32,341 nt of DNA from an uncultured beta proteobacterium (GTDB taxonomy: Bacteria; Pseudomonadota; Gammaproteobacteria; Burkholderiales; Nitrosomonadaceae): contig CAADGS010000089.1 of NCBI GenBank assembly GCA_900696615.1, positions 1-32,341 on the forward strand. Direction: 5' to 3'. Made by a program: the position numbers and the translations under genes. How positions within the stretch are numbered: the first letter of the stretch is position 1; each line of letters opens with the position of its first letter. This document shows positions 22,944 through 31,546 of this stretch, one piece after another. The notes under the pieces were generated by a model, which had not been told where the DNA came from, did not search any database, and saw nothing but the letters and a program-made list of their open reading frames with translations.

Positions 22944-24373
22944 TCGGGGATAAGCTCCTTGGGATAATGTGCGCGTAGCCGATCAATTTCAGCAGCGGCG
23001 GAATGCAAATCAAAACGGGCTAACAGGGCGTCACCCAGGATTCCACGTAAAATGCGTTGTGAATCCAAAAACTCAATCAATCCCCGTTCGCCAAACTTGT
23101 AAGCCGCTTCGGCAACTTTTACTGCATTTTCCGCTTCCTTGATTAATCCACCTTCGAACATGGCTACCCGCTGTACTGCGATCTGATAAGCCTGCCATGC
23201 GGCCTCAAATAATTGACCAATTTCATAGCGTCGGTATTCAAGGGATTCTTTTATCCGTGCAGAATCAAAAATAGCGGAATCGATTTCACCGCGACGACGA
23301 TACCAGATTGGGATTCTGACACTCATGCCAGCAGTATTGGATTGAAATTGCTGATCTTGGTAATTGGTGTATAAGACATTGATGGATGGCAGGATCGAAG
23401 CCCTTTCTTGGCTGATGCGCTTATTGGCGCGTTCCTGCTCTGCTTCCAGGCGAACTACATCCGGATTGACAGTGGGCACTTGCCGGCGCAATTCATCCAA
23501 CGGCGGCATATCAACTGTATCTTTTAACGATCCTTTGATCTGAAAATTGGCGGGTAAGGCGCCGGCTGTCAGCTGCATCAAAAAAACTTTGGCACGCTCA
23601 GCGTTCAATCGCGCGGCTTCTTTACGATTGGCTGCGCTTTGCAATTCCGTATCGGCACGAATAAGTTCGAACCGAGCCAATTCGCCGCGTTCGACATTCG
23701 CTGCAATACGCTTACGCACGGTTTCCAGTAAATCATAAATACTTTGCTCCAAAGCGGCTTGTTCTTGGCGCAGCAATAACTCATAAGCGCGAACCCGCAA
23801 TTGTGCGGCCAAATCGGCGCTGACTTGATCCAAACTCGCCCGGCTGGCATCGACGGTGGCTTCCGATGCGGCAATACGTGCACTACGCATGAAAGGATTT
23901 TCGATGGGTTGCATTACGGTAATCGAGCGTTGGCTGTTTGCGGGGCCAGTGTCTTCTATTGGGAGTCGCCTGTCCATTGGACCAACCATAAACATCACCT
24001 CTGGGTTGAGATATGCTGAGGCGGCAACAACGCCTCCCTTAGCCATACCGACTTGCGAGCGTGCTGCGAGAACCAGACCGTTGGCTTGTAAGCCCAATCG
24101 CTGCAATTCTTCGATTGTGTACGGTACTGCAGGTCCTTGTGATCCCGTAATTGGCAAGGTAGCGTGCGGTCTTGGCAATTCATTCCTAAACGGAGTTGCG
24201 GGTGGATTCAATTCGCTTGCAGGCGGCGACGAAAGGGTTGGTGGTTGTAGTCCATCCGCTCCAATCGGAAGTGGAACGGATGGTTGGGCTACTGAGTTAG
24301 AGGATAATAATGCAAAGAGTATGCAGGATAATATTGAATATCGAAATGGTTGTATTTGCATAGAGCCTTTCAT
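22940..24373 (-). CDS. czcC: Outer-membrane efflux protein, CzcC/TolC family
   Basis: A 477-residue TolC-type outer-membrane channel component. A signal peptide ('YSILSCILFALLSSNSVAQ') is followed by a Pro-rich stretch (about 30-75). Two outer-membrane efflux protein repeats with long helices follow, for example 'SLDQVSADLAAQLRVRAYELLLRQ' near 195 and 'RGLIEFLDSQRILRGILGDAL' near 435. A second ATG at 24361 is preceded by 'aaagg' at good spacing and may be the true start, four residues in. A 6-bp inverted repeat (GAAGAA/TTCTTC, 24378-24395) lies directly before the first ATG. First gene of czcC-czcB-czcA; no metal sensor or two-component pair is seen adjacent. Confidence 0.92.
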   Translation of the reverse strand: MKGSMQIQPFRYSILSCILFALLSSNSVAQPSVPLPIGADGLQPPTLSSPPASELNPPATPFRNELPRPHATLPITGSQGPAVPYTIEELQRLGLQANGLVLAARSQVGMAKGGVVAASAYLNPEVMFMVGPMDRRLPIEDTGPANSQRSITVMQPIENPFMRSARIAASEATVDASRASLDQVSADLAAQLRVRAYELLLRQEQAALEQSIYDLLETVRKRIAANVERGELARFELIRADTELQSAANRKEAARLNAERAKVFLMQLTAGALPANFQIKGSLKDTVDMPPLDELRRQVPTVNPDVVRLEAEQERANKRISQERASILPSINVLYTNYQDQQFQSNTAGMSVRIPIWYRRRGEIDSAIFDSARIKESLEYRRYEIGQLFEAAWQAYQIAVQRVAMFEGGLIKEAENAVKVAEAAYKFGERGLIEFLDSQRILRGILGDALLARFDLHSAAAEIDRLRAHYPKELIPE

Positions 24374-24421
24374 TTACGAAGAAATGGTATTCTTCTAATC
24401 TTTTTACAAAAATTGCCTGCC

Positions 24422-24449
24422 ATCATATACGAATTTAGAGATTCGGCAA
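24422..24449 (-). promoter_or_regulatory. Candidate promoter of czcCBA
   Basis: On the minus strand TTGCCG (24449-24444) is separated by 16 bases from TATGAT (24427-24422), about 50-60 bases before the czcC start. It fits a sigma70-type promoter. The remaining gap to the hydrolase gene (24374-24658) shows an ATTGT/ACAAT dyad at 24478-24495 and nothing clearly else. Confidence 0.4.
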
Positions 24450-24658
24450 CATGAATAACGTGGATAATCAGGTTTTTATTGTCGTTTATAACAATAGAAT
24501 TCATCCTGATTAAAACTGACCATCAAGCCGGAATCTAGTTGAAGCAAGCTGAATGGTTGCTGAACGAATACAGATATGGTGGATAATGGAATTTTTTATA
24601 ATTGCCTCATAGCGCTACACGCACTATTGTAAATAATCGACATGCGATAATCATCAGA

Positions 24659-25561
24659 ATGAATCAGCGTCACATCATTTTTGTTCCAGGAAAAAATCCA
24701 AAACCTCCAGCGGATCAACATTGCAAAGTATTGTGGCGCACGTTATTGGAAGGTGTGCGGCGTGCTGAGCCAGAAATATTTATTGATCTGCGTCAACATG
24801 CTCTGAACTTTAAATTGATTGCATGGAACCATCTTTTTTATCTTCAAAATAAGGATATTAGCAGTGAGCTTGCCTGGATTGACGCTTTGATCAATCAGCA
24901 TGGTCCAACCGAGCAGGATATTTACGAGGCCAATGCGTGGCACCGCAAATTGATGCGCATGCTTTATACAATCGTTGATTATTTGCCATTTTTGCTTTAC
25001 TTCACCCCGAAAGATTTGCGCTTGACGGCACAAGAAACGACCCGCTATTTTGAAAATGGCAGTAATATCGCGTGCGAAGTACGCGAACTATTGAAACAGG
25101 CGTTGCGTCCCTTATTAACGAATAACGATAAAGTGCTGTTGATTGGACATAGCCTCGGTTCCGTAATTGCATACGATACGTTATGGGAGTTGTCTCATCT
25201 CGAACGTTTACCCGGTAAAATCGATATGTTTCTGACTATTGGCAGTCCCTTGGGAATGAATTACGTGCAACGTCGATTGATGGGTAACAATCTATCAGGA
25301 AAAAAGCAATATCCTACGAATATCCGGCGTTGGGTCAATATTTCCGCAGTCGGTGACATCACCGCGTTGGATCAGATTTTTGCCGATGACTTTGCGGAAA
25401 TGTTATCTCTTGGGATTATCGATAGTATCGAGGATCACTGCGACAGGATCTATAATTTTTACCGTAACGAGAAGGGGTTGAATTGCCATCGTTCGTACGG
25501 TTATCTGGTTAATCCCGCTATGGGCAAAGTAGTTGCGGATTGGTGGCAACAATCGGTATGA
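24659..25561 (+). CDS. Alpha/beta hydrolase
   Basis: A 300-residue predicted serine hydrolase. 'VLLIGHSLGSVIAYDTLWEL' (near residue 160) contains the nucleophile elbow GHSLGS, and 'HIIFVPGKNPKP' at the N-terminus is the first beta strand with the oxyanion-side loop. No signal peptide is visible; one hydrophobic segment ('LPFLLYFTP', near 110) could touch the membrane. The acid residue and His of the triad cannot be placed with certainty; 'SIEDHCDRIY' near 260 is a candidate for the His. The supplied ORF starts at TTG 24602, but ATG 24659 fits the fold start. Its TGA overlaps the ATG of the diheme cytochrome (ATGA), so the two are translationally coupled. The substrate is unknown. Confidence 0.8.
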   Translation: MNQRHIIFVPGKNPKPPADQHCKVLWRTLLEGVRRAEPEIFIDLRQHALNFKLIAWNHLFYLQNKDISSELAWIDALINQHGPTEQDIYEANAWHRKLMRMLYTIVDYLPFLLYFTPKDLRLTAQETTRYFENGSNIACEVRELLKQALRPLLTNNDKVLLIGHSLGSVIAYDTLWELSHLERLPGKIDMFLTIGSPLGMNYVQRRLMGNNLSGKKQYPTNIRRWVNISAVGDITALDQIFADDFAEMLSLGIIDSIEDHCDRIYNFYRNEKGLNCHRSYGYLVNPAMGKVVADWWQQSV

Positions 25562-27633
25562 GCTCCGGTAATTCAGACTACTTTTGGCATGTAATAAAAC
25601 TGTTAATAGGAGTTACGTTAATTCTGGCTAGTGCCTGGGCAGTGCTTGGCATAACTTATCGGTTGTACGAATTTCGTGATGAAGATCCCGCTCGAGGTGC
25701 CATTACTCGGGCAACCGATAAATTCGGTGATCGCTTTTCCCGCGTTGTATACCTTGATCAAGGTTGGTCGCCTTCAGATAGCTTGTGGTTTTATACGGTG
25801 ACACAAGGTTCAAATTTGTTGCCTTATAGCTTCTTTCTAGTGTTGGAACAGGTCGATTCCAGTGAGTTGTTTCGTGGCGACGAAAACATCGATCGCTATG
25901 GTTATTTACCGCAGCGACCTACAATCAGCAATCCGGATGGTTTGCCGGTTGGCATGGTTCGCGATGAATATCAAGGTAAGGCATACATGGGATTTACATG
26001 TGCGGCCTGCCATACAACGCAAATCAATTATCAAGGTACCGGAATGCGTATCGACGGTGGTCCGGCTAATACCGACATGGAAAATTTCATGATTGATTTG
26101 GCCGATGCTTTGCACGCAACGTTAGCAATTCCGGAAAAGTTGCAGCGCTTTGTTACCAATGTGCTAAAACATGGTCACTATGACAATGCCGATGCCGTCA
26201 TGGTGGATTTGAGAAAATATGCTCAACGAATTAGAACGTATACCATTGTTAATACCCCCAGGGATGTGAAACGTCCGCTCACGCGCTATGGCTACGCGCG
26301 ATTGGATGCTTTTGGGCGCATTTATAACCGCGTGCTTGAACATCTCATGAGTGCACAACAAATGCGGGAATTGCTTGGTGAGATATTATCTCCGAACGAA
26401 TTAACCGATGTGATGCAAAATGTTGAGCCGGTCTTAACTAGCAGCAATCGAGATCATATCATTGAACGAATACAAACCTACTTGGGCGATAAGCAGCTCA
26501 TCACGTTGCGAAATAAGATCTATAATCCTGCTGACGCTCCGGTAAGTTATCCGTTTCTCTGGGATGTGCCTGTGCATGATTATGTGCAATGGAATGGCAG
26601 GGTTGATAACAGCGAATTGGGGCCGATGGCGCGTAATGCCGGACAGATAATCGGCGTATTTGGCACGCTCGACTGGCAAGAAAAAGCCGGTTTTACGTTA
26701 TCTTCCGTTTTAGGTGGACAGGGTTTCGGCGATAAACATGTCAATTTTCAATCGTCTATCGATATTCGTAACTTGCGCCGCGTGGAAAAACATCTACGTA
26801 AATTAACTTCACCACTCTGGCCAGAGCATGTTTTGCCAAAGCTTGACAAGACGCGATTGCATAATGGCGCCATACTCTATGCGCGTTATTGCTCATCTTG
26901 CCATCAGCACATCAACCGTTCTGACCCTGATCGCCGTGTGGTGGCTAAAATGATAGCAGTTTCATCGGTTGGAACGGATGCTAAGATGGCTGAAAACAGT
27001 CTTGCATATAGCGGCTATAGCGGTATTTTGCGTAATCACTATGTCAAATCCGGTGTCGGCAACCTGTTATTGCAGCAACAGGCACCGGTGGTTGCCTTGT
27101 TGACCGCTGCAACGCGTAATGTCGTGACTACGCCTGATCCCGATAAATGGTTTGTTCGTAGCTGGATTGAGCGTTCGCTCGACTTTGCGCACACTTTTTT
27201 TGATAACGAAGTTCGGCCTTCGATTAAACAAGGCAACTACAAGCCTGATACGACAGATCAGCCATTTGCTTCGGTAATGTCATATAAGGCCCGTCCACTC
27301 AATGGTATTTGGGCTACTGCCCCATATCTGCATAATGGTTCAGTGCCTACGTTGTATGATTTGCTATTGCCGAAAAGACAAGAGGAAGATTCACTTGAAG
27401 GTGAGTACCGGCCGGATGAATTTGTCGTGGGATCGCGTGAATTTGATGCCGTGAGAGTCGGATTTAAAACGGAAGGTTATAACGGTTTTTTATTCCGAAC
27501 CAGTATTCGGGGCAACGATAATAGCGGCCATGAATACGCATCCGGACGAACGCCACAGCCGGATGGAACCATACTTCCCGCATTAACAAAAGAACAACGC
27601 CTGGATTTGCTCGAATATCTTAAAACACTATAA
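25558..27633 (+). CDS. Membrane-anchored diheme cytochrome c with MauG motif (RoxA-like)
   Basis: A 691-residue diheme c-type cytochrome. An N-terminal membrane helix (about 12-32) anchors it with the bulk periplasmic. Heme motifs are CAACH at 148-152 and CSSCH at 445-449. A conserved block 'SYKARPLNGIWATAPYLHNG' near 575-594 is the MauG-type motif shared by RoxA, the rubber dioxygenase of Xanthomonas, and its relatives. Length and heme spacing also fit RoxA-like proteins rather than the short (about 350-residue) CcpA peroxidases. Databases often call such proteins 'di-heme cytochrome c peroxidase', and no peroxidase activity is implied by that. The ATG overlaps the hydrolase stop. The supplied TTG start at 25540 is less likely. 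The substrate is unknown. Confidence 0.85.
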   Translation: MSSGNSDYFWHVIKLLIGVTLILASAWAVLGITYRLYEFRDEDPARGAITRATDKFGDRFSRVVYLDQGWSPSDSLWFYTVTQGSNLLPYSFFLVLEQVDSSELFRGDENIDRYGYLPQRPTISNPDGLPVGMVRDEYQGKAYMGFTCAACHTTQINYQGTGMRIDGGPANTDMENFMIDLADALHATLAIPEKLQRFVTNVLKHGHYDNADAVMVDLRKYAQRIRTYTIVNTPRDVKRPLTRYGYARLDAFGRIYNRVLEHLMSAQQMRELLGEILSPNELTDVMQNVEPVLTSSNRDHIIERIQTYLGDKQLITLRNKIYNPADAPVSYPFLWDVPVHDYVQWNGRVDNSELGPMARNAGQIIGVFGTLDWQEKAGFTLSSVLGGQGFGDKHVNFQSSIDIRNLRRVEKHLRKLTSPLWPEHVLPKLDKTRLHNGAILYARYCSSCHQHINRSDPDRRVVAKMIAVSSVGTDAKMAENSLAYSGYSGILRNHYVKSGVGNLLLQQQAPVVALLTAATRNVVTTPDPDKWFVRSWIERSLDFAHTFFDNEVRPSIKQGNYKPDTTDQPFASVMSYKARPLNGIWATAPYLHNGSVPTLYDLLLPKRQEEDSLEGEYRPDEFVVGSREFDAVRVGFKTEGYNGFLFRTSIRGNDNSGHEYASGRTPQPDGTILPALTKEQRLDLLEYLKTL

Positions 27634-27634
27634 A

Positions 27635-28033
27635 TCAACTTGCCGTCTGCTTTCTTAACGAAGATACATTGTCTTGTCTTGTAATGAATTGATTAATATA
27701 AATTATTTTTCTGTCAGCGATCACTTTAAGACGATTGTCTTCAGCAAAATTCATCATGAATTCATAAGCGCTGCTATTAAGATTTTGTAATGCCGTATTT
27801 ACTTTTACGCCGGTTAGGCCCTCATGAATGACAGGTTGTGCATATTCCGAATATACCCAACGGCCTTTATTGTCAAACCTGGCAAGTATTCCACATAACC
27901 GCTCCGCCCAATCGCTTGGACGAAAAGGTCGGCCTGCTGGCGTGATACCTAGGATTAAATATGTTTCAGTTTTGATTTCCATAATTTTCAAACGATGAGA
28001 AGGTGGGCTTTTGCTAAAAGCATTAGGGTGCAT
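27635..28033 (-). CDS. DUF3579 family protein
   Basis: A 132-residue small cytoplasmic protein. 'LGITPAGRPFRPSDWAERLC' (near residue 28) and 'AYEFMMNFAEDNRLKVI' (near 88) are the two blocks I associate with DUF3579, a family common in betaproteobacteria and without known function. The longest ORF starts at ATG 28033. An internal ATG at 27982 begins 'MEIKTETYLILG' and would give a length (115) closer to the family; neither has a strong ribosome site. It ends one base from the stop of the convergent cytochrome gene, with no room for a terminator between. Confidence 0.8.
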   Translation of the reverse strand: MHPNAFSKSPPSHRLKIMEIKTETYLILGITPAGRPFRPSDWAERLCGILARFDNKGRWVYSEYAQPVIHEGLTGVKVNTALQNLNSSAYEFMMNFAEDNRLKVIADRKIIYINQFITRQDNVSSLRKQTAS

Positions 28034-28180
28034 GGCAACTTTTCATAATTGTTTACTAAAGCTGCACTTCTATTTTTAATGAGGTATTGCTGTGAATGCA
28101 TGCTGAATATCATCTTTCCTTATAAATCAAGATGCTTATATCGGTACCAATAGAGAAAAGTGGAGAGTGCTAAAAGAAGC

Positions 28181-28192
28181 TGTTGCGCAACA
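28181..28192. promoter_or_regulatory. 12-bp perfect palindrome TGTTGCGCAACA
   Basis: A perfect 12-base dyad sits about 95 bases upstream of the metallopeptidase ORF, in the divergent gap between it and the DUF3579 gene. The form suits a small dimeric repressor, but no regulator is identified. It is not a LexA or FNR consensus. Confidence 0.3.
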
Positions 28193-28276
28193 AAAGGGAA
28201 TTAATCGTTGTAAGTGAAATCTTATGGAGGGTGATTGACTGGATTCCAAGCGATTTATTGAAAAATATATGCAAAA

Positions 28277-29440
28277 GTGAGTATGATGTTTTCAGTTATG
28301 CAACGTTTTTTTCCTTTATTTTTGCCCCATAATTTATCGGGAAACAAAGTGCCTTTACAGTTTGCACGCACTATCAAACTGGTCATTGTTGCAGGCTTGG
28401 CCATTTGGCTTAGTTCCTGCGCAAATATCCCATACTATGCTCAGGCGATTGGCGGGCATTTTGAAGTGATGCATCGTTCCCAGCCCATTCGAAAAATTAT
28501 TGCCGATCCTGATGCGGATCCTCAATTAAAGGTCACCCTTAGAAAGATTGTTCAGATGCGTGAATTTGCAAGCCATGAACTCAAATTGCCGGATAATTTG
28601 AGTTACACAAGCTATGCCGATTTGGAGCGTCCTTATGTAGTATGGAATGTTTTTGCCTCGCCGGAACTTTCGCTTAAACTCAAAAAATGGTGTTTTGTGG
28701 AAGTTGGTTGTGTTAATTACCGCGGTTTTTTTTCTCAAGACAAAGCTGAACGTTACGCCGAAACGCTTAGAAAGAAAGGTTATGATGTTCATGTCAGCGG
28801 TATCCGTGCCTATTCAACGCTGGGCTGGTTTAGTGATCCGGTGTTGAATACATTCATCGGCTACTCTGAAGCGAATCTTGCCCGTTTGATGTTTCATGAA
28901 CTGGCTCATCAGGTTGTGTATGTACCGGATGACAGCGTCTTTAATGAGTCATTTGCCACCGCCGTGGAACATGAAGGCGTTCGGCGCTGGTATGAAAGTA
29001 CAGGTACGGCTTTCGAGCAGGCCGCTCTGAGCGCGAGGCAAGAAAGAGAAACTATTTTTGTTGAAATGGTGTTAAGGCATCGGCAAAGGTTACGGCAATT
29101 GTTTCACTCGGATCTGAGTGACACAGAAAAGCGAATGCTGAAAGCGCGTATTTTTGATGATTTACGCGCAGAATTTTTACTACTTAAAGCGGAAAAAAGT
29201 GAATTCAGCGTATACGATCAATGGTTCGCACAGAATTTAAACAATGCAATTGTGGCAACTGTTTCGATTTATACGCAGTTATTGCCTGCTTTCGAGGCGA
29301 TTCTCCAGCAACATGACAAGGATATGGGGAAGTTTTTTTCAGCCGTTGCAAAACTGAGTAAATTGCCAAAAAATGAACGGAACCTAATATTGCAGCAGGC
29401 AATTGAAAGTAATCAAAAGTTGCGCGTAGCCGAACAATAG
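28277..29440 (+). CDS. Lipoprotein zinc aminopeptidase, COG4324 type
   Basis: A 387-residue predicted metallopeptidase. The zinc motif HELAH (HExxH) lies near residue 207 in 'RLMFHELAHQVVY', and 'NESFATAVEHEG' about 20 residues later supplies the likely third ligand and neighbours. The pattern and 'YYAQAIGGHFEVM...RSQPI' fit the predicted aminopeptidase family COG4324. A hydrophobic stretch ends in 'LSSC' (Cys48), a lipobox. With the longest start (GTG 28277) the signal would be unusually long. A GTG at 28349, with 'ggga' upstream, gives a normal 24-residue lipoprotein signal and is a serious alternative. The coordinates keep the longest frame. Peptide specificity unknown. It lies 77 bp before the multicopper oxidase gene. 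Confidence 0.82.
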   Translation: MSMMFSVMQRFFPLFLPHNLSGNKVPLQFARTIKLVIVAGLAIWLSSCANIPYYAQAIGGHFEVMHRSQPIRKIIADPDADPQLKVTLRKIVQMREFASHELKLPDNLSYTSYADLERPYVVWNVFASPELSLKLKKWCFVEVGCVNYRGFFSQDKAERYAETLRKKGYDVHVSGIRAYSTLGWFSDPVLNTFIGYSEANLARLMFHELAHQVVYVPDDSVFNESFATAVEHEGVRRWYESTGTAFEQAALSARQERETIFVEMVLRHRQRLRQLFHSDLSDTEKRMLKARIFDDLRAEFLLLKAEKSEFSVYDQWFAQNLNNAIVATVSIYTQLLPAFEAILQQHDKDMGKFFSAVAKLSKLPKNERNLILQQAIESNQKLRVAEQ

Positions 29441-29517
29441 CTTTAGCGTGAAATCAAGATCGGGGGCGCTCTTTAATAGGCAACTTATCATTAATTGTTT
29501 TATTACAGAAAATTATC

Positions 29518-31131
29518 ATGACACATATCGATCGTAACAGACGGCAATTTATCCAGAATATGGGATGGGGTGCATTAACCGCTGCATTACCCGGTTTTGC
29601 GTTTGGAGAAAGCCGGAGAATTAACAGTACGCCTAATCCAGGATTTAAGGCGGATGTCGAAATTGCTTTGACAGCCCGGATGGCTGATGTGCCGATTCGT
29701 TCAGGAGCGCAAACACATGTTTTTAAATATTTTGCAAAATTATTGAATGGGCCGCCAGCCACATTGAAAGAATTGCCCGGCTATTTGGGTCCTATTCTCA
29801 ATTTTCAGCAGGGCCAGAAAGTTCGCATATTCTTTTATAACGAATTACCTGAGCCCTGTGTTACGCATTGGCACGGCATGCATGTGCCGCAGATGATGGA
29901 TGGGCATCCGATGTATGCGATTGTTCAAGGTGAGCATTATGTGTACGAATTTGAAGTCAGGAACCCAGCCGGCACGTGCTGGTATCACTCGCATACACAT
30001 GAATTGACGGCTCCCCAGGTTTATCAGGGATTGGCAGGATTAATTACCATAGCAGATGAAGCGGAGCGGAAGCTTGATTTGCCAAACGGTGAATATGATA
30101 TTCCGCTTGTTATCCAAGATCGCACTTTTTCCAATGGTAATCAACTGCGGTATGTATTGAACATGCATCAGCGAATGACAGGTTTTCTCGGAGATACCAT
30201 TTTGGCAAACGGTCTGGAAAACAGTGAAATCAGAGTCAAAACCAGAGCATATCGCGTGCGGATACTGAATGGCTCAAATTCGAGAATTTATAAGCTGGCC
30301 TGGGATGATGGTACTCCTGTTACCGTTATAGGTACTGATGGCGCATTGCTGCAGAAGCCAGAATCATTGCCTTATGTCATGCTTGCACCGGCAGAACGTG
30401 TCGAGTTGTGGATTGATTTCAGTGGCCGTAGGGTTGGCTCTGAGCTCGAGTTGCAAAGCTTGCCTTATCACATCACCTCGAATATGGGGCGGGGAATGGG
30501 AGGAGGCGGAATGCGTCATGGCATGGGCAGAATGGGCATGATGGCTGATACATTGAGTCAAGAAGGAAAGATTGCGATTTTCCGGTTTCATGTTGCCGAG
30601 CAAGTCGGCGATTCACCGAAACTGCCTGCGGAACTTGTGCCTATGACTCGCCTCACCGCCCAAAATGCATCCAATCCTGAAAAAATTATTCCTATTGCAA
30701 TTGGTATGCGTCATATGACTTTTCAGTTAAATGGCAGAACGTTTGATATGGATAATTATTTGGAGCTTGAAAAAATTCCGGTTAACAGTGTTCAAAGAAT
30801 GCGGATTTTTCACGAAAGCCATGGCATGGGCAGACGAGGAGGCCGGGGTGGCGGTATGATGGGTATGATGATGTCGTTACCACATCCTATCCATCTGCAC
30901 GGTCAACAATTTCAGATTTTGTCACGCAAACAGAATGACCCAAACAGCGGTTACGATAGCGTCAAGGACGGATTCATTAACAACGGCTGGAAAGATACGG
31001 TTTTGGTCATGCCCGGTGAGGAAGTCGAGATAATCAAGCCATTCAAAGACTATACCGGGTTATTTCTCTATCACTGTCACAATTTGGAGCATGAAGATAT
31101 GGGTATGATGCGCAATTTTTACGTGAGTTGA
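29518..31131 (+). CDS. Tat-exported multicopper oxidase with Met-rich inserts
   Basis: A 537-residue three-domain multicopper oxidase. The N-terminus 'NRRQFIQNMGWGAL' is a twin-arginine signal, implying export folded to the periplasm. Copper motifs are complete: HWHG (117-120), HSHTH (157-161), HPIHLHG (about 456-462) and HCHNLEHEDMGM (about 519-530). The type 1 site has Cys with Met as axial ligand ten residues on, indicating a moderate-potential blue copper. Two Met/Gly-rich segments stand out (about 322-342 and 434-455, with 'GMGRMGMM' and 'GGGMMGMMM'). Met-rich inserts occur in CueO-type cuprous oxidases, so copper detoxification is a reasonable guess. No copper sensor or CopB is adjacent. 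The ATG at 29518 lacks a clear Shine-Dalgarno. Confidence 0.92.
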   Translation: MTHIDRNRRQFIQNMGWGALTAALPGFAFGESRRINSTPNPGFKADVEIALTARMADVPIRSGAQTHVFKYFAKLLNGPPATLKELPGYLGPILNFQQGQKVRIFFYNELPEPCVTHWHGMHVPQMMDGHPMYAIVQGEHYVYEFEVRNPAGTCWYHSHTHELTAPQVYQGLAGLITIADEAERKLDLPNGEYDIPLVIQDRTFSNGNQLRYVLNMHQRMTGFLGDTILANGLENSEIRVKTRAYRVRILNGSNSRIYKLAWDDGTPVTVIGTDGALLQKPESLPYVMLAPAERVELWIDFSGRRVGSELELQSLPYHITSNMGRGMGGGGMRHGMGRMGMMADTLSQEGKIAIFRFHVAEQVGDSPKLPAELVPMTRLTAQNASNPEKIIPIAIGMRHMTFQLNGRTFDMDNYLELEKIPVNSVQRMRIFHESHGMGRRGGRGGGMMGMMMSLPHPIHLHGQQFQILSRKQNDPNSGYDSVKDGFINNGWKDTVLVMPGEEVEIIKPFKDYTGLFLYHCHNLEHEDMGMMRNFYVS

Positions 31132-31149
31132 TTTTGTGGGAGTTAAATA

Positions 31150-31163
31150 GATCGGTCCCGATC
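31150..31163 (+). terminator. Possible weak terminator hairpin after the multicopper oxidase
   Basis: GATCGG and CCGATC are perfect inverted copies around TC, 18 bases after the stop. No T-run of note follows, so termination is uncertain; it may be a small dyad only. Confidence 0.3.
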
Positions 31164-31263
31164 ATAGAGCTTTGTTAAATCTTTTCCATTAAATAACTGT
31201 TTCATTCTGTGACACAAAAAGTAGCAATTTTATCTGATCACTCGATCGTCTCACAGCAATCAT

Positions 31264-31395
31264 TCATGATTGAGATTGGATAGATTCACTCGCATCTTGA
31301 TTTCGCCATTTAATGCAGGTGCCGCACGTGAGAATGACACCGCCATGATATGAAAAATCAATCAATTGTGCGTTGGAATCAATCGCCCGGATTTG
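31264..31395 (-). pseudogene. Possible remnant of a DsrE/YedF-like protein
   Basis: In the 415-bp gap after the multicopper oxidase, the minus strand holds a 43-codon open stretch between two stops with no start codon. It reads '...GGVILTCGTCIKWRNQD...'. The 'LTCGTC' cysteine pair after a Gly-Gly-x-hydrophobic strand resembles the active-site region of DsrE/DsrF/YedF-type small sulfur-relay proteins. Just upstream in another frame a short stretch ('RACIFLYGM') resembles the preceding strand of the same fold, consistent with a frameshift. The stretch is short, so chance resemblance is possible. The rest of the gap shows nothing convincing. Confidence 0.3.
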
Positions 31396-31546
31396 CTAAA
31401 TGATCTCATCCCATATAGAAAAATACATGCTCTTCCTTTAACATCTAAGGTGCTAGAAAGAGCAATTACGATTGAGCCGGCAAAAGTGTACTGGTAAAAA
31501 ACACTTTCAAAATTTTTATCAAGACAAAGTTAGAAAGGACAAGCTA

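Noticed and set aside
18579-24373. Calling the efflux operon a copper/silver Cus system because a multicopper oxidase lies nearby
   Set aside because: The CusA methionine site is not evident, no CusF-like or copper sensor gene is present, and the oxidase is 5 kb away on the other strand.
23856-24398. 180-residue plus-strand ORF over czcC
   Set aside because: Antisense shadow of czcC; no family pattern and no ribosome site of note.
24602-24658. TTG-initiated extension of the alpha/beta hydrolase
   Set aside because: The extension lacks hydrolase features and a ribosome site, and ATG 24659 starts at the expected first beta strand.
25540-25557. TTG-initiated extension of the diheme cytochrome
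   Set aside because: ATG 25558 overlaps the upstream stop as ATGA, the usual coupling geometry, and the extension adds only six residues.
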